This document shows positions 8,274 through 17,443 of a stretch of DNA of 64,000 nucleotides, one piece after another. How positions within the stretch are numbered: position 1 is the first letter of the stretch; every line of letters begins with the position of its first letter. Below the pieces are notes generated by a model. That model saw only the letters and a program-made list of their open reading frames with translations. It was not told where the DNA came from and ran no database searches. The stretch comes from Streptosporangiales bacterium. GTDB taxonomy: Bacteria > Actinomycetota > Actinomycetes > Streptosporangiales > WHSR01. Where the stretch lies: contig WHSR01000018.1 of the NCBI GenBank assembly GCA_009379995.1, positions 1 to 64,000 of the forward strand. Direction: 5' to 3'. Both the position numbers and the translations under genes were made by a program.

Positions 8274-10829
8274 ATGTTGCGGTCACCCTCGAGACTCGGT
8301 CCCGTCCTCGGCGCGTTACTTGCCGGAACGCTGGTATCCGTGCCCATCCCGGCGTCGGGCGCACCCGCGAGCACCGCGACCGACTACTCGCTGCGCATCG
8401 AACCGAGTCGCAGCGGTCCGCCAATCGCCGACACCATGTACGGCGTCTTCTTCGAAGACATCAACCGTGCCGCCGACGGCGGGCTCTACGCCGAGCTGGT
8501 ACAGAACCGGTCGTTCGAGTACGACCGCGTCGACAACCCGTCGTACACACCCTTGACGGCCTGGACGCCCAGGTCCGTCGCCGGGGCGACCGGCACGGCC
8601 GAGGTCGTGGACGACGCCGAGCGGTTGAACGAGCGGAACCGTCGGTACCTGCGCCTGGATCTCGACGGCAACGGCGGTGCTTCGGCGGCGTACGGCGTCA
8701 CCAACGCCGGCTACAACTCCGGCATCACGGTGACTGCCGGTAAGGCGTACGACTTCTCGGTCTGGGCCCGCACCGACCGGGCGCGGGGAACCCCGCTCGC
8801 GGTGACCCTGACGGATCCGTCCGGGGCCGCGCTCGCCGAGCCGTCGCGGATCGAGGTTCGCGGCGACCGCTGGACCAGGTACACCGCGACGTTCGTCGCG
8901 CGCACCTCCAGCACGGCCGGCCGGCTGACCGTGGCCGCCGGCGGTGCGGGCGTTGTCCGCCTCGACATGGTCTCGCTGTTCCCCCGCGACACCTTCATGG
9001 GCCGGCCTAACGGCATGCGTAAGGACCTGGCCGACAAGATCGCCGCACTCGAGCCGGGCTTTCTTCGGTTCCCCGGCGGCTGCCTGGTCAACACCGGCAG
9101 CCACGAGGCGTACGAGGCGCCGAACTGGGAGCGGCGCCGCTCGTACCAGTGGAAGGACACGATCGGCCCGGTCGAGCGGCGGGCGACCAACGCCAACTTC
9201 TGGGGCTACAACCAGTCCTACGGACTCGGGTACTACGAGTACTTCCAGTTCGCCGAGGACATCGGCGCGATGCCGCTGCCGGTCGTGCCCGCGCTGGTCA
9301 CCGGCTGCGGTGAGAACCGCGCCACCGACGATCCGGAGCTGCTGCGGCGGCACATCCAGGACACCCTCGACCTGATCGAGTTCGCCAACGGGCCTGCCAC
9401 CTCGACCTGGGGCCGGGTGCGCGCCGAGATGGGCCACCCGGCCCCGTTCGGCCTCACCCATATCGCGGTCGGCAACGAGGAGAACCTGCCGGACGAGTTC
9501 TTCGAGCGCTTCACGAAGTTCCGGGAGGCCATCGAGGCGCGGTATCCCGAGATGACCGTGATCAGCAACTCGGGACCGGACGACAGCGGCCCGACCTTCG
9601 ACCGCGCGTGGGAGCTCAACCGCGCCGGAGGCGTCGACATGGTCGACGAGCACTACTACAACAGCCCGCAGTGGTTCCTGGAGAACAACGAACGCTACGA
9701 CTCCTACGACCGCGACGGGCCGGAGGTCTTCCTCGGCGAATACGCCTCGCAGGACAACCGTTTCTTCAACGCGCTCGCCGAGGCTGCGTACATGACGGGT
9801 CTGGAGCGCAACGCCGACCTCGTCAAGCTGGCGTCGTACGCCCCGCTGCTCGCCAACGAGGGCTACGTGCAGTGGCGACCCGACATGATCTGGTTCGACA
9901 ACGCGAAGTCCTGGGGTTCGACGAGCTACGAGGTGCAGAAGCTGTTCATGACCAACGTCGGCGACGAGATGGTGCCCAGCGAGGCGTCCTCGACGCCCGT
10001 AACGCTGGAGCCGATCACCGGCGCGATCGGGCTGTCCACCTGGGCCACCAGCGCGGCCTACGACGACGTCAAGGTGGTCTCCGCGGACGGGGACACGCTG
10101 CTGAGCGACGACTTCTCCGGCGACGATTCGCAGTGGACACACGCCACAGGGCGCGGATCGTGGGCGATCGAGGACGGCGCCTACGTCCAGTACGACACCG
10201 GTGCCGAGGACACCATGGTCACCGCGGGTGATCCCTCGTGGCGCAACTACGACCTGCACGTGAAGGCGACCAAGCGGTCCGGCAGCGAGGGGTTCCTCGT
10301 GGCGTTCGGTGTCAGGGACACCGGCAACTACTACTGGTGGAACCTCGGTGGCTGGGGCAACACCCGCTCGGCCGTCGAGGAGGCCACCGACGGCGGCAAG
10401 CAGACGCTGATCGAGGACGAGACCCGGATCGAGACCGGCCGGGAGTACGACGTGCGGATCGAGGTGCGCGGACGGCAGGTCACGTTGTTCCTCGATGGAC
10501 AGCAATGGGGTAGCTTCACCGACGACAAGGTCGCGGAGCCGTTCCGGCAGGTGGTCACCCGCGATCAGGCGACCGGTGAGCTCGTCGTCAAGGTGGTCAA
10601 CGCGCAGGACGCGCCGGCAAGCACCCGGATCGATCTCGGTCGGCGGGTGAGGGTCGCGCCGGTCGCGCGCCTGACGGCGCTCCAGGGCGACCCGGACGCC
10701 GTCAACACCGCCGAGTCGCGGCCGATCCAGCCCCAGGAGTCGAGGCTGGAGGGCGTCAGCAACTCCTTCACCCACACGTTCCCGGCCAACTCGGTGACGT
10801 TCATGCGCATCAGGGCCGTATCGCGGTAA
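8274..10829 (+). CDS. secreted GH51 alpha-L-arabinofuranosidase
   Basis: Hydrolyses terminal alpha-L-arabinofuranosyl groups of plant arabinoxylan/arabinan outside the cell. The 851-residue protein has a signal peptide (about 1-30), an N-terminal beta-sandwich/carbohydrate-binding region (to about 245), a GH51 TIM barrel with acid/base Glu402 in VGNEEN and nucleophile Glu489 in FLGEYAS, then a concanavalin-like insert (about 600-750, DDFSGDDSQW to FLDGQQWGSF) and a C-terminal beta domain. ATG 8274 is chosen over 8241 because GGAG lies 5 bases upstream and the signal peptide starts there. It seems to be a single-gene unit. Confidence 0.93.
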   Translation: MLRSPSRLGPVLGALLAGTLVSVPIPASGAPASTATDYSLRIEPSRSGPPIADTMYGVFFEDINRAADGGLYAELVQNRSFEYDRVDNPSYTPLTAWTPRSVAGATGTAEVVDDAERLNERNRRYLRLDLDGNGGASAAYGVTNAGYNSGITVTAGKAYDFSVWARTDRARGTPLAVTLTDPSGAALAEPSRIEVRGDRWTRYTATFVARTSSTAGRLTVAAGGAGVVRLDMVSLFPRDTFMGRPNGMRKDLADKIAALEPGFLRFPGGCLVNTGSHEAYEAPNWERRRSYQWKDTIGPVERRATNANFWGYNQSYGLGYYEYFQFAEDIGAMPLPVVPALVTGCGENRATDDPELLRRHIQDTLDLIEFANGPATSTWGRVRAEMGHPAPFGLTHIAVGNEENLPDEFFERFTKFREAIEARYPEMTVISNSGPDDSGPTFDRAWELNRAGGVDMVDEHYYNSPQWFLENNERYDSYDRDGPEVFLGEYASQDNRFFNALAEAAYMTGLERNADLVKLASYAPLLANEGYVQWRPDMIWFDNAKSWGSTSYEVQKLFMTNVGDEMVPSEASSTPVTLEPITGAIGLSTWATSAAYDDVKVVSADGDTLLSDDFSGDDSQWTHATGRGSWAIEDGAYVQYDTGAEDTMVTAGDPSWRNYDLHVKATKRSGSEGFLVAFGVRDTGNYYWWNLGGWGNTRSAVEEATDGGKQTLIEDETRIETGREYDVRIEVRGRQVTLFLDGQQWGSFTDDKVAEPFRQVVTRDQATGELVVKVVNAQDAPASTRIDLGRRVRVAPVARLTALQGDPDAVNTAESRPIQPQESRLEGVSNSFTHTFPANSVTFMRIRAVSR

Positions 10830-10856
10830 CCGCCCCTCGCGTCGTACGGTGGGGGC

Positions 10857-11627
10857 ATGGCGTACGAGCATGTCCTGGTCGACCGCGAAGGCCCCTACGT
10901 CACGATCACCATGAACCGCCCGGAGCGGCGCAACGCCCTGTCGCTCGCCCACATGCGGGAGCTTCTCGCCGCGTTCCGGGAGGTCGGGGAGACCGATGCG
11001 CGGGGGGTGGTGCTCGCCGGCAACGGTCCCGTCTTCTCGGCGGGACACGACTTCGCCGACATGGCCGGCGCCGAGTACGACTCCGTGCGCACCCTGCTGC
11101 AGGCCTGTACCGAAATGATGCAGACCATGCAGGCGGTGCCGCAGGTGGTGGTCGCGCGGGTGCACAGCCTGGCCACCGCCGCCGGCTGCCAGCTCGTGGC
11201 GAGCTGCGACCTGGCGGTCGCCGCGGAGAGCGCCGGGTTCGCGACGCCGGGGGGCAAGGGTGGCTGGTTCTGCCATACCCCGATGGTCCCGGTCGCACGG
11301 GCCGTCGGCCGCAAGCGGGCGATGGAGTTGGCGCTCACCGGCGACGTCATCGACGCCCGGACCGCGTACGAGTGGGGGCTGGTCAACCGGGTGGTGCCGG
11401 ACGACGAGCTGGAGAAGGCCACGCTGGACCTGTTGGAGCGGGCGACCCGCGGCAGCGCCCGCAGCAAGGCGCTGGGCAAGCAGGCCCTGTACGCCCACCT
11501 GGACCGCCCGGAGCGTGACGCGTACACCTACGCCGTCGAGGTGATGGCCGCCTCCAGCCAGACCCCGGAGGCTCAGGAGGGCATGCACGCGTTCCTGGAG
11601 AAGCGTCCGCCGGTCTGGCCCGCCTGA
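10857..11627 (+). CDS. enoyl-CoA hydratase/isomerase family protein (ECHDC3-like)
   Basis: 256-residue crotonase-fold protein. It shows NRPERRNALSLAHM near the N-terminus, the oxyanion-hole segment SAGHDFADM and the second hole segment with the distinctive GGKGGWFCHTPMVPVAR of the ECHDC3-like subgroup. The two glutamates of classical hydratases are not evident in their usual places, so hydration of enoyl-CoA should not be assumed. ATG 10857 is 27 bp after the arabinofuranosidase stop. Its substrate is unknown. Confidence 0.85.
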   Translation: MAYEHVLVDREGPYVTITMNRPERRNALSLAHMRELLAAFREVGETDARGVVLAGNGPVFSAGHDFADMAGAEYDSVRTLLQACTEMMQTMQAVPQVVVARVHSLATAAGCQLVASCDLAVAAESAGFATPGGKGGWFCHTPMVPVARAVGRKRAMELALTGDVIDARTAYEWGLVNRVVPDDELEKATLDLLERATRGSARSKALGKQALYAHLDRPERDAYTYAVEVMAASSQTPEAQEGMHAFLEKRPPVWPA

Positions 11628-11713
11628 CTCGGATCGGTCCCACCGCCGCTGAACCTCGGGCACACTGGTGCCTTGCCCGCGATCACGAGCGTGCGAGAGC
11701 GGAGGAGGCGGCC

Positions 11714-13351
11714 GTGTACGACTACGTCATCGTGGGTGCCGGCAGCGCAGGGTGTGTCCTTGCCTCCCGGCTCAGCGAGGATCCCGACGCCCGGGTGCTG
11801 CTGCTGGAGGCGGGCGGTCCCGACGACGCCGACGAGATCCACATCCCGGCGGCCTTCTACAAGCTGTTCAAGGGGCCGCACGACTGGGACTTTACCACCG
11901 CCGGCCAGCGGCACCTGAACGGACGCCAGGTGTACTGGCCGCGGGGCCGGGTGCTCGGCGGCAGCTCGTCGATCAACGCCATGATCTACATCCGCGGCAA
12001 CCGGGCGGACTACGACGGCTGGCGGGACGACCACGGCTGCGTCGGCTGGGGCTACCCGGAGCTGCTCCCGTACTTCCGGCGGTCCGAGCACCAGGCCCGG
12101 GGCGAGTCCCGGTACCACAGCGTCGGCGGTCCGCTGCGGGTCGGCGACCTGCGGTACCGCCACCGGCTGTCCCGGATGTTCGTCGAGGCCGCGGCGGCGT
12201 ACGGACTGCGGCGCAACCCCGACTTCAACGGCGCCCAGCAGGACGGCGTCGGCTTCTACCAGGTCACCCAGCACAAGGGGCGGCGCTGGTCGGCCGTTGA
12301 CGCCTACCTGCGCCCGGCGATGGCCCGGCCGAACCTCACCGTGCGAACCGACGCGCTGGCCACCAAGGTCATCGTCGAGAAGGGGCGCGCCATCGGGGTG
12401 CGCTACGTGCACCACGGCGAGGAGCACCAGGCGCTCGCCCAGGCCGAGGTGATCCTGTGCGGCGGCGCGGTGAACAGCCCGCAGCTGTTGCTGCTGTCCG
12501 GCATCGGGCCGGCCGAGCACCTCCGCGGGCACGGCATCGACGTCGTCGTCGACCAGCCGCGCGTCGGGCTGAACCTGCAGGACCATCCGGTCGTCGGGCC
12601 CATGTGGCTGACGCCGCGGGTCTCCAACTTCTTCGACGCCGAGAAGCTCCGGTACTTCCTGTGGTACCTGCTCACGCACCGCGGGCCGCTCGCGTCCAAC
12701 GTCGCCGAGGCCGGCGCGTTCGTCCGCACCCGGACCGGCCTGTCCGCACCGGACGTGCAGTTCCACGTGCTCGCGACGCCCTTCCTGGAGCAGGGGCTGG
12801 TCGAGCCGCCGACGCGGGGGGTCACGGTCCTGGTAGGTGCCGTCTCGGTCGCCAGCCGGGGCCAGGTGAGGCTCCGTTCGCCCGATCCCCGGTGGCGGCC
12901 GGTGATCGACCCGAGCTACCTGTCGGCCGACTCGGACCTCGACGCCCTCGTCGAGGGCGTGCGGATGGCCCGGGCCATCGCACACCAGCCGCCGCTGGCC
13001 CGCCTGACAACCGGCGAGTATGCGCCGGGGGCGCACGCCCGGACCGAGGACGACCTCCGGGAGTACGTACGCGCGAACACGGTGACCCTCTACCATCCAG
13101 CCGGCACCTGCGCGATGGGCGGCGGCGAGGCGGTATGCGACCCCGAGCTGCGGGTCCGTGGGGTCGAGGGACTGCGCGTGGTCGACGCCTCGGTGATGCC
13201 GACCGTGCCGCGCGGCAACACGAACGCGCCGGCCATCGCGATCGCCGAGAAGGCCGCCGACCTTGTCGCCGGCCGATCGCTGCTGCCCCCGGTAGCGCTC
13301 GACTCCCACGGTGACCCGGCGCCGCAGCAGCTAACCGCCACGCCGGGCTAG
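11714..13351 (+). CDS. GMC-family FAD oxidoreductase (choline dehydrogenase-like)
   Basis: 545-residue glucose-methanol-choline oxidoreductase that oxidises an alcohol with FAD. N-terminal Rossmann motif VGAGSAGCVLASRL (about 6-19), GMC signatures GRVLGGSSSINAM and GGAVNSPQLLLLSGIGP, and C-terminal active-site His in LYHPAGTCAMG and Asn in RGNTNAPA. The start is GTG. A convergent aldehyde dehydrogenase gene lies just beyond a palindrome, so an alcohol-to-acid pair is possible but they are not co-transcribed. The exact substrate (choline, polyethylene glycol or other alcohol) cannot be read from the sequence. Confidence 0.9.
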   Translation: MYDYVIVGAGSAGCVLASRLSEDPDARVLLLEAGGPDDADEIHIPAAFYKLFKGPHDWDFTTAGQRHLNGRQVYWPRGRVLGGSSSINAMIYIRGNRADYDGWRDDHGCVGWGYPELLPYFRRSEHQARGESRYHSVGGPLRVGDLRYRHRLSRMFVEAAAAYGLRRNPDFNGAQQDGVGFYQVTQHKGRRWSAVDAYLRPAMARPNLTVRTDALATKVIVEKGRAIGVRYVHHGEEHQALAQAEVILCGGAVNSPQLLLLSGIGPAEHLRGHGIDVVVDQPRVGLNLQDHPVVGPMWLTPRVSNFFDAEKLRYFLWYLLTHRGPLASNVAEAGAFVRTRTGLSAPDVQFHVLATPFLEQGLVEPPTRGVTVLVGAVSVASRGQVRLRSPDPRWRPVIDPSYLSADSDLDALVEGVRMARAIAHQPPLARLTTGEYAPGAHARTEDDLREYVRANTVTLYHPAGTCAMGGGEAVCDPELRVRGVEGLRVVDASVMPTVPRGNTNAPAIAIAEKAADLVAGRSLLPPVALDSHGDPAPQQLTATPG

Positions 13352-13358
13352 CGCTTTC

Positions 13359-13422
13359 GCCGAGATCTATGTTGTGGGGGTCGTCTTGTCCGATTCGGGC
13401 CCCCACAACATAGATCTCGGCG
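13359..13422. terminator. family B palindrome between convergent genes
   Basis: Second copy of the palindrome at 5749-5817, with arms sharing GAGATCTATGTTGTGG and a different loop. It begins 8 bp after the oxidoreductase stop and ends 16 bp before the aldehyde dehydrogenase stop, so it can terminate both transcripts. Confidence 0.7.
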
Positions 13423-13437
13423 GGAGTCCGGGGCGGG

Positions 13438-14952
13438 TCAGCGTCGTTTTCCGTGGAGGATGCCGACCAGGGTTACCAGCTGCCTGACGTCCTTCCCGCT
13501 GCGGTGGAACGACGTCACGTTCAGCGGCAGCGGGAACCGCTGCCGGGTGACGGCCTTGGCCCGGGCGAACTCCCGCAGCCCGTCCGGCCCGTGGATCCGC
13601 CCGAACCCGGAGCCGCCCACCCCGCCGAACGGCAGCGCCGGCACGCTGGCGTAGGCCAGCACCGCGTTGATGGACGTCGCGCCGGTACGCAGCCGACGCG
13701 CCGCCGCCCTGCCGCGACGGCGGTTGCGTGCGAACACCGTGGCCGCGAGCCCGTAGCGACTCGCGTTCGACCTCTCCACCGCCTCGTCCATGTCCCGGAC
13801 CCTGGACACGACTACGGTGGGGCCGAACGTCTCCTCCGTCTGGGCCAGGGCGTCGTCGGGCACGTCGACCAGCACCGTCGGATCGACGTACGGCGGCCGT
13901 ACCGCTTGGGCGCCGCCCACCACGGCGCGGGCGCCGCGCCGCAGCGCCTCGTCGATGTGCCGCTGGATGATCTCGAGCTGGCCCGGCATCGTGATCGGCC
14001 CCAGATGCGCCTCGCGGTCGTCACCTGGCCGCAGCTTGGCCGCCTGCTCGGTCAGCCGGCGTACGAACTCGTCGTGCACGCTGTCCACCACGTACACCCG
14101 CTCCACCCCGACGCAGGTCTGCCCGGCGTTGGACATCGCACCCCACACCGCGGCGTCCGCCGCCGCATCCAGGTCCGCGTCGCGGTCGACGATCAACGCA
14201 TCCTTCCCGCCGCACTCGCACAGCACGGGGGTTAGCGTCTCGGCGCAGGCGGCCATCACCTGCTTGGCGGTGGCCGTCGATCCGGTGAAGGCGAGCTTGT
14301 CGACACCGCTCCGGCACAGCGCGGCGCCGGTCTCGCCGAAGCCGGTCAGCGTCTGGAATACCGGGCGGTCCGGCACGATCTCCGCGAACGTGTTCGCCAG
14401 CCACGCGCCTACCCCGGGGGTGTACTCGCTCGGCTTGTACACCACGGCGTTGCCGGCCGCGAGGGCGTAGGCGATCGACCCCATCGGGGTGAACACCGGG
14501 TAGTTCCACGGTCCGATGACGCCCACCACGCCCAGCGGCTGGTACTCGACGGTGGCGGTGTGGTTGATCGCCAACAGGCCGGAGCGCACCCGGCGGGCCC
14601 GGAGCACCGGGCGGGCGTTCTTGGCTGCCCAGTCGAGGTGGGCGACGGCGAGGACCGCCTCGAGCGTCGCGTCGTCCACCGGCTTGCCGGTCTCGGCGTG
14701 GACGAGCTGGGCGAGTTGGCCGAGCCGGCGGGCCAGCACGCCCTTCCAGGCGAGCAGCAGCCGCCGTCGCTCCTTCCAGCCGAGCTCGGCCCACCATGCC
14801 GCCGCGGCCCTCGCCGAGTCCACAGCGGCCCGTACGACCGCCTCGTTGTAGATCTTGTGCTCGCCGACGACCTCGCCGGTGGCGGGGTTGACGGAGGGGA
14901 AGGTACGCAGTCCGTCTGTCGGTTTCGCCGCTACCGCTGCGTCTACCGCCAT
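13438..14952 (-). CDS. NAD(P)-dependent aldehyde dehydrogenase (succinate-semialdehyde dehydrogenase-like)
   Basis: Oxidises an aldehyde to the carboxylate in the cytoplasm. The 504-residue protein has GVVGVIGPWNYPVFTP, KPSEYTP, FTGSTATAKQV, the general-base Glu246 in CECGGKDA and the catalytic Cys280 in NAGQTCVGVERVYV. It resembles the actinobacterial succinic-semialdehyde/long-chain group rather than betaine aldehyde dehydrogenases. The C-terminal part is Arg-rich (KAVTRQRFPLPL). ATG 14952 has a GAGGTGA-type ribosome site. Confidence 0.92.
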   Translation of the reverse strand: MAVDAAVAAKPTDGLRTFPSVNPATGEVVGEHKIYNEAVVRAAVDSARAAAAWWAELGWKERRRLLLAWKGVLARRLGQLAQLVHAETGKPVDDATLEAVLAVAHLDWAAKNARPVLRARRVRSGLLAINHTATVEYQPLGVVGVIGPWNYPVFTPMGSIAYALAAGNAVVYKPSEYTPGVGAWLANTFAEIVPDRPVFQTLTGFGETGAALCRSGVDKLAFTGSTATAKQVMAACAETLTPVLCECGGKDALIVDRDADLDAAADAAVWGAMSNAGQTCVGVERVYVVDSVHDEFVRRLTEQAAKLRPGDDREAHLGPITMPGQLEIIQRHIDEALRRGARAVVGGAQAVRPPYVDPTVLVDVPDDALAQTEETFGPTVVVSRVRDMDEAVERSNASRYGLAATVFARNRRRGRAAARRLRTGATSINAVLAYASVPALPFGGVGGSGFGRIHGPDGLREFARAKAVTRQRFPLPLNVTSFHRSGKDVRQLVTLVGILHGKRR

Positions 14953-15033
14953 CGGTCACCTCCTGGTCGCTCTCCATAAAGTATCGAGAGCCACCCTGGG
15001 GTGCGACCGGACTGTTTGCTCCGGCACCCCTCT

Positions 15034-15051
15034 CCTTGGTCACGACCAAGG
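15034..15051. repeat. short perfect inverted repeat CCTTGGTC-AC-GACCAAGG
   Basis: Arms CCTTGGTC and GACCAAGG are perfect around a 2-base loop. The stop codon of the response regulator remnant lies inside it. Related half-sites occur at about 19928 (CCTTGGTCAC) and 44447 (ACGACCAAGG), both just after genes. This may be a short member or the ends of the family A repeat. Confidence 0.5.
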
Positions 15052-15665
15052 GGGTTCGGGGAGCATGCCGTGCCGGATCGCGGCGGTGACGGCAGCGGTG
15101 CGGTCCTCGACGCCGAGCTTGCCGAAGACCCGCAGCAGATGGGTCTTCACGGTGGCCTCGCTGATGAACAGCTCCCGGCCGATCTCGGCATTGGTGAACC
15201 CGCGCGCGACCAGCCGTAGCACGTCCACCTCACGCGGGCTCAGCGAGTCCGGCTGGGGCGCGCGCATCCGGGTGACGAGCCGGGCCGCCACCGAGGGCGT
15301 CAGCACGGTCTCACCCCGGGTCGCGGCGCGGATGGCGCCGGCGAGGTCGGTACGGGACGCGTCCTTGAGCAGGTAGCCGGAGGCGCCGGCCTCCACGGCC
15401 CCAGGATGTCGGTGTCGGTCTCGTACGTCGTGAGCACGACGACGCGGCTGTCCGGCCGTTCGGCCAGTATCCGCGAGTTGGCCTCGGCGCCGTCCACGCC
15501 GGGCATCCGCAGGTCCATGAGCACGACGTCGGGGGCGTGCCGGCGGACGGCCGCGACCGCTTCGTCTCCCGATCCGGCATCCGCGACGACCTCGATGTCC
15601 GGCTCGGCGGCAAGCATGCCGCGCAGGCCTTCCCGTACCACTGGATGGTCGTCGACGAGAAGTCC
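15040..15665 (-). pseudogene. NarL/LuxR-type response regulator, start lost and frameshifted
   Basis: Two adjacent frames together encode almost a complete response regulator. The receiver part (LLVDDHPVVREGL, phospho-Asp in VVLMDLRMPGVDG, VVVLTTYETDTDI) is in one frame down to about 15400. The remainder (VEAGASGYLLKDAS, then HTH DSLSPREVDVLRLVARGFTNAE) is in another, from 15396 to 15040. One missing base near 15400 explains the shift. No start codon precedes LLVDDHP because the gene is joined directly to an ABC ATPase remnant. It would have controlled the lost transporter with a sensor kinase. A sequencing error could explain the frameshift but not the missing start. Confidence 0.85.
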
Positions 15666-16180
15666 CGCCGTGCCTCGGGCGCGAATCCGGTGGTCGGCTC
15701 GTCGAGGAAGAGCAGCTCCGGGCCGCCGACGATGCCGAGTGCGACGTCGAGCCGGCGTCGCTGGCCTCCGGAGAGCTGTCGAACCCGCGCCCCGGCCTTC
15801 TCCCGCAAACCGACGAGATCGATCACGGCTCGGGGGTCGCGGGGGTTCGGGTAGTAGCTGGCGAAGTGGGCCACGATCTCCTCGACCGTGAGCTCCGGAG
15901 TGTCGGTGGCCGACTGCGCGACCATCCCGACGCGCGACCGCCAAGGGCGGTCCGCGGCCGCGGGATCCCGGTCGAGGACCCGCACCTCGCCGGCGTCTCG
16001 GCGACGCCAGCCCTCCAGGATCTCCACGGTTGTCGTCTTGCCGGCGCCGTTCGGCCCGAGCAGGGCGAAGACCTCGCCGCGGGCGACGTCGAGGTCGACA
16101 CCGTCGACAGCGGCCGTCGTGCCGTAGCGCTTGCGCAGCCCGCGCACCCTTACGGCGGGCTCGGTCGTTTCGGTGGACAT
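15660..16180 (-). pseudogene. ABC transporter ATP-binding subunit, 3' part deleted
   Basis: The first about 175 residues of a drug/ABC-2-type ATPase are intact: VRVRGLRKRYGTTAAVDGV, Walker A GPNGAGKTTT, signature QLSGGQRRRLDVAL and Walker B ELLFLDEPTT. After GFAPEARRDF the sequence passes straight into response-regulator DNA in another frame. The H-loop and the C-terminal third are missing, and so are the permease and sensor kinase expected between these two genes. Reading on in the ATPase frame would give a nonsense tail ending at 15311. The protein is unlikely to work. Confidence 0.85.
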
Positions 16181-16298
16181 GCGTTAACGATTGCCGCTGG
16201 CCCGGCGCCGCACTGCCAACCGGCCGATCAGTTCCGTGTCCACCGATCGATGGACAGACCCGGTGATCTCGCCCGCCAACCCGCGTCACACCCGCGTC

Positions 16299-16586
16299 AT
16301 GACTGTGCCGGCCGACCGTCTGCAGAGAGAAGCACCAAGAGGAACGTCCCGGGAGGAACGTCTCAAATTGTGCGCAGACGCCGCGCCGAGCTCCGGGAGC
16401 AACCGGGGGCGGGCGACCGAGGAACCGCAGCAGCCCGTGCGCAACGACCAGGGAGCCGCGCGGGCGGCCCGGACCTCCCTCGCTCGGTGGCACCGTGACC
16501 GCGCCGAGGGGCTCAGCGGCAGATACCCCGCCCCCGCGGAGCGCGAGCGGCTAGTTGCGAGCCTGCTGGACTTTCCTCACGGCTAG
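16299..16586 (+). CDS. possible small hypothetical protein
   Basis: A 95-residue reading frame starting at ATG 16299 is rich in Arg, Ala and Glu (REERLKLCADAAPSSGS; RWHRDRAEGLSGRYPAPAER). It resembles no family I know, has no strong ribosome site and lies in the 430-bp gap between the ABC remnant and nucS. Codon composition is compatible with coding but not decisive. It may be a real orphan or non-coding. Confidence 0.25.
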   Translation: MTVPADRLQREAPRGTSREERLKLCADAAPSSGSNRGRATEEPQQPVRNDQGAARAARTSLARWHRDRAEGLSGRYPAPAERERLVASLLDFPHG

Positions 16587-16609
16587 ACCGGAGCCCTACG
16601 TCAAACGGA

Positions 16610-17272
16610 TCAGAACAGGCGCGGCGTGTCGGGCTCGATACCGCGCAGGTCGTCGTAGTCGAGCGTGACGCAATCGATGCCGCGGTCGCGGGCGAGCACC
16701 CGGGCCTGCGGTTTGATCTCCTGCGCCGCGAAGACGCCGCGTACGGGCGCGAGGTGGGGATCGCGGTTGAGCAGCGTCAGGTAGCGGGTTAGCTGCTCAA
16801 CGCCGTCGATTTCGCCGCGCCGTTTGATCTCCACGGCGACCGTACGTCCCTCGGCGTCCCGGCAGAGGATGTCTACCGGCCCGATGGCGGTGGGGTATTC
16901 ACGCCGGACCAGGGACCAGCCGGCGCCGAGCGTGCCGACGCGCTCGGCCAGCAGCTCCTGCAGGTGCAGCTCCACGCCGTCCTTGCGCAGGCCCGGATCG
17001 ACCCCGAGCTCGTGGGTGAAGTCGTGCAGGATCTCCTCGATCGTCACGATGAGCTGCTCGCCGGACCGTTCGTGGGTGACCGTCCAGACGCCGTCGCCCT
17101 CGTGTACGGCGCAGGGCGGATTCATCCAGTTGAGCGGCTTGTAGGCGCGGTCGTCGGCATGTATGGACACCGAGCCGTCGGCCTTCATGAGGATGAGCCG
17201 CGGCGCCATGGGCAGGTGGGCGGTGAGCCGGCCTACGTAGTCGACGCTGCATCGGGCGATAACCAGTCGCAC
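16610..17272 (-). CDS. nucS: mismatch-specific endonuclease NucS/EndoMS
   Basis: Cuts both strands at mismatched bases and provides the MutS/MutL-independent mismatch repair of actinobacteria. The 220-residue product begins [16 protein letters not shown], has an N-terminal DNA-binding/dimerisation domain and a C-terminal RecB-like nuclease domain with GPVDILCRD and [14 protein letters not shown], which carry the acidic residues and Lys of the active site. GTG 17272 gives the family's usual length and N-terminus; the upstream extension to 17359 is rejected. It is divergent from the conserved gene at 17444, as commonly seen in actinomycetes. Confidence 0.95.
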   Translation of the reverse strand: MRLVIARCSVDYVGRLTAHLPMAPRLILMKADGSVSIHADDRAYKPLNWMNPPCAVHEGDGVWTVTHERSGEQLIVTIEEILHDFTHELGVDPGLRKDGVELHLQELLAERVGTLGAGWSLVRREYPTAIGPVDILCRDAEGRTVAVEIKRRGEIDGVEQLTRYLTLLNRDPHLAPVRGVFAAQEIKPQARVLARDRGIDCVTLDYDDLRGIEPDTPRLF

Positions 17273-17362
17273 AGGCGCCACCGTAGCGGGGATCGAGGCC
17301 GGCGACGTAACTCGTGGGCGATGCGCGCGAGCGCCGGAGAGTACGGTGGCCCTAGACAAGAG

Positions 17363-17383
17363 CGAAAACGATAACTATTTTCG
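17363..17383. promoter_or_regulatory. AT-rich palindrome, possible operator
   Basis: CGAAAA(N9)TTTTCG is an AT-rich island in very GC-rich DNA, 61 bp upstream of the GTG at 17444 and 91 bp upstream of nucS, in the divergent promoter region. Such GAAAA/TTTTC symmetry is seen in metalloregulator boxes of actinobacteria, but the assignment is only a guess. Confidence 0.3.
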
Positions 17384-17443
17384 TTACTACGCTCCGGAGT
17401 AGTCCGAGCACAGAGAGCAAACCCGATCCGGAAGGAGCAGACC

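Noticed and set aside
8316-11663. Long minus-strand frame of 1115 codons
   Set aside because: It lies opposite the GH51 and crotonase genes, shows no motifs and has the His/Val/Arg-rich composition typical of antisense shadows in GC-rich DNA.
15300-16493. Apparent single 397-codon protein across the ABC/response regulator region
   Set aside because: Only the receiver part is meaningful in that frame; the rest is a shadow of the ATPase frame.
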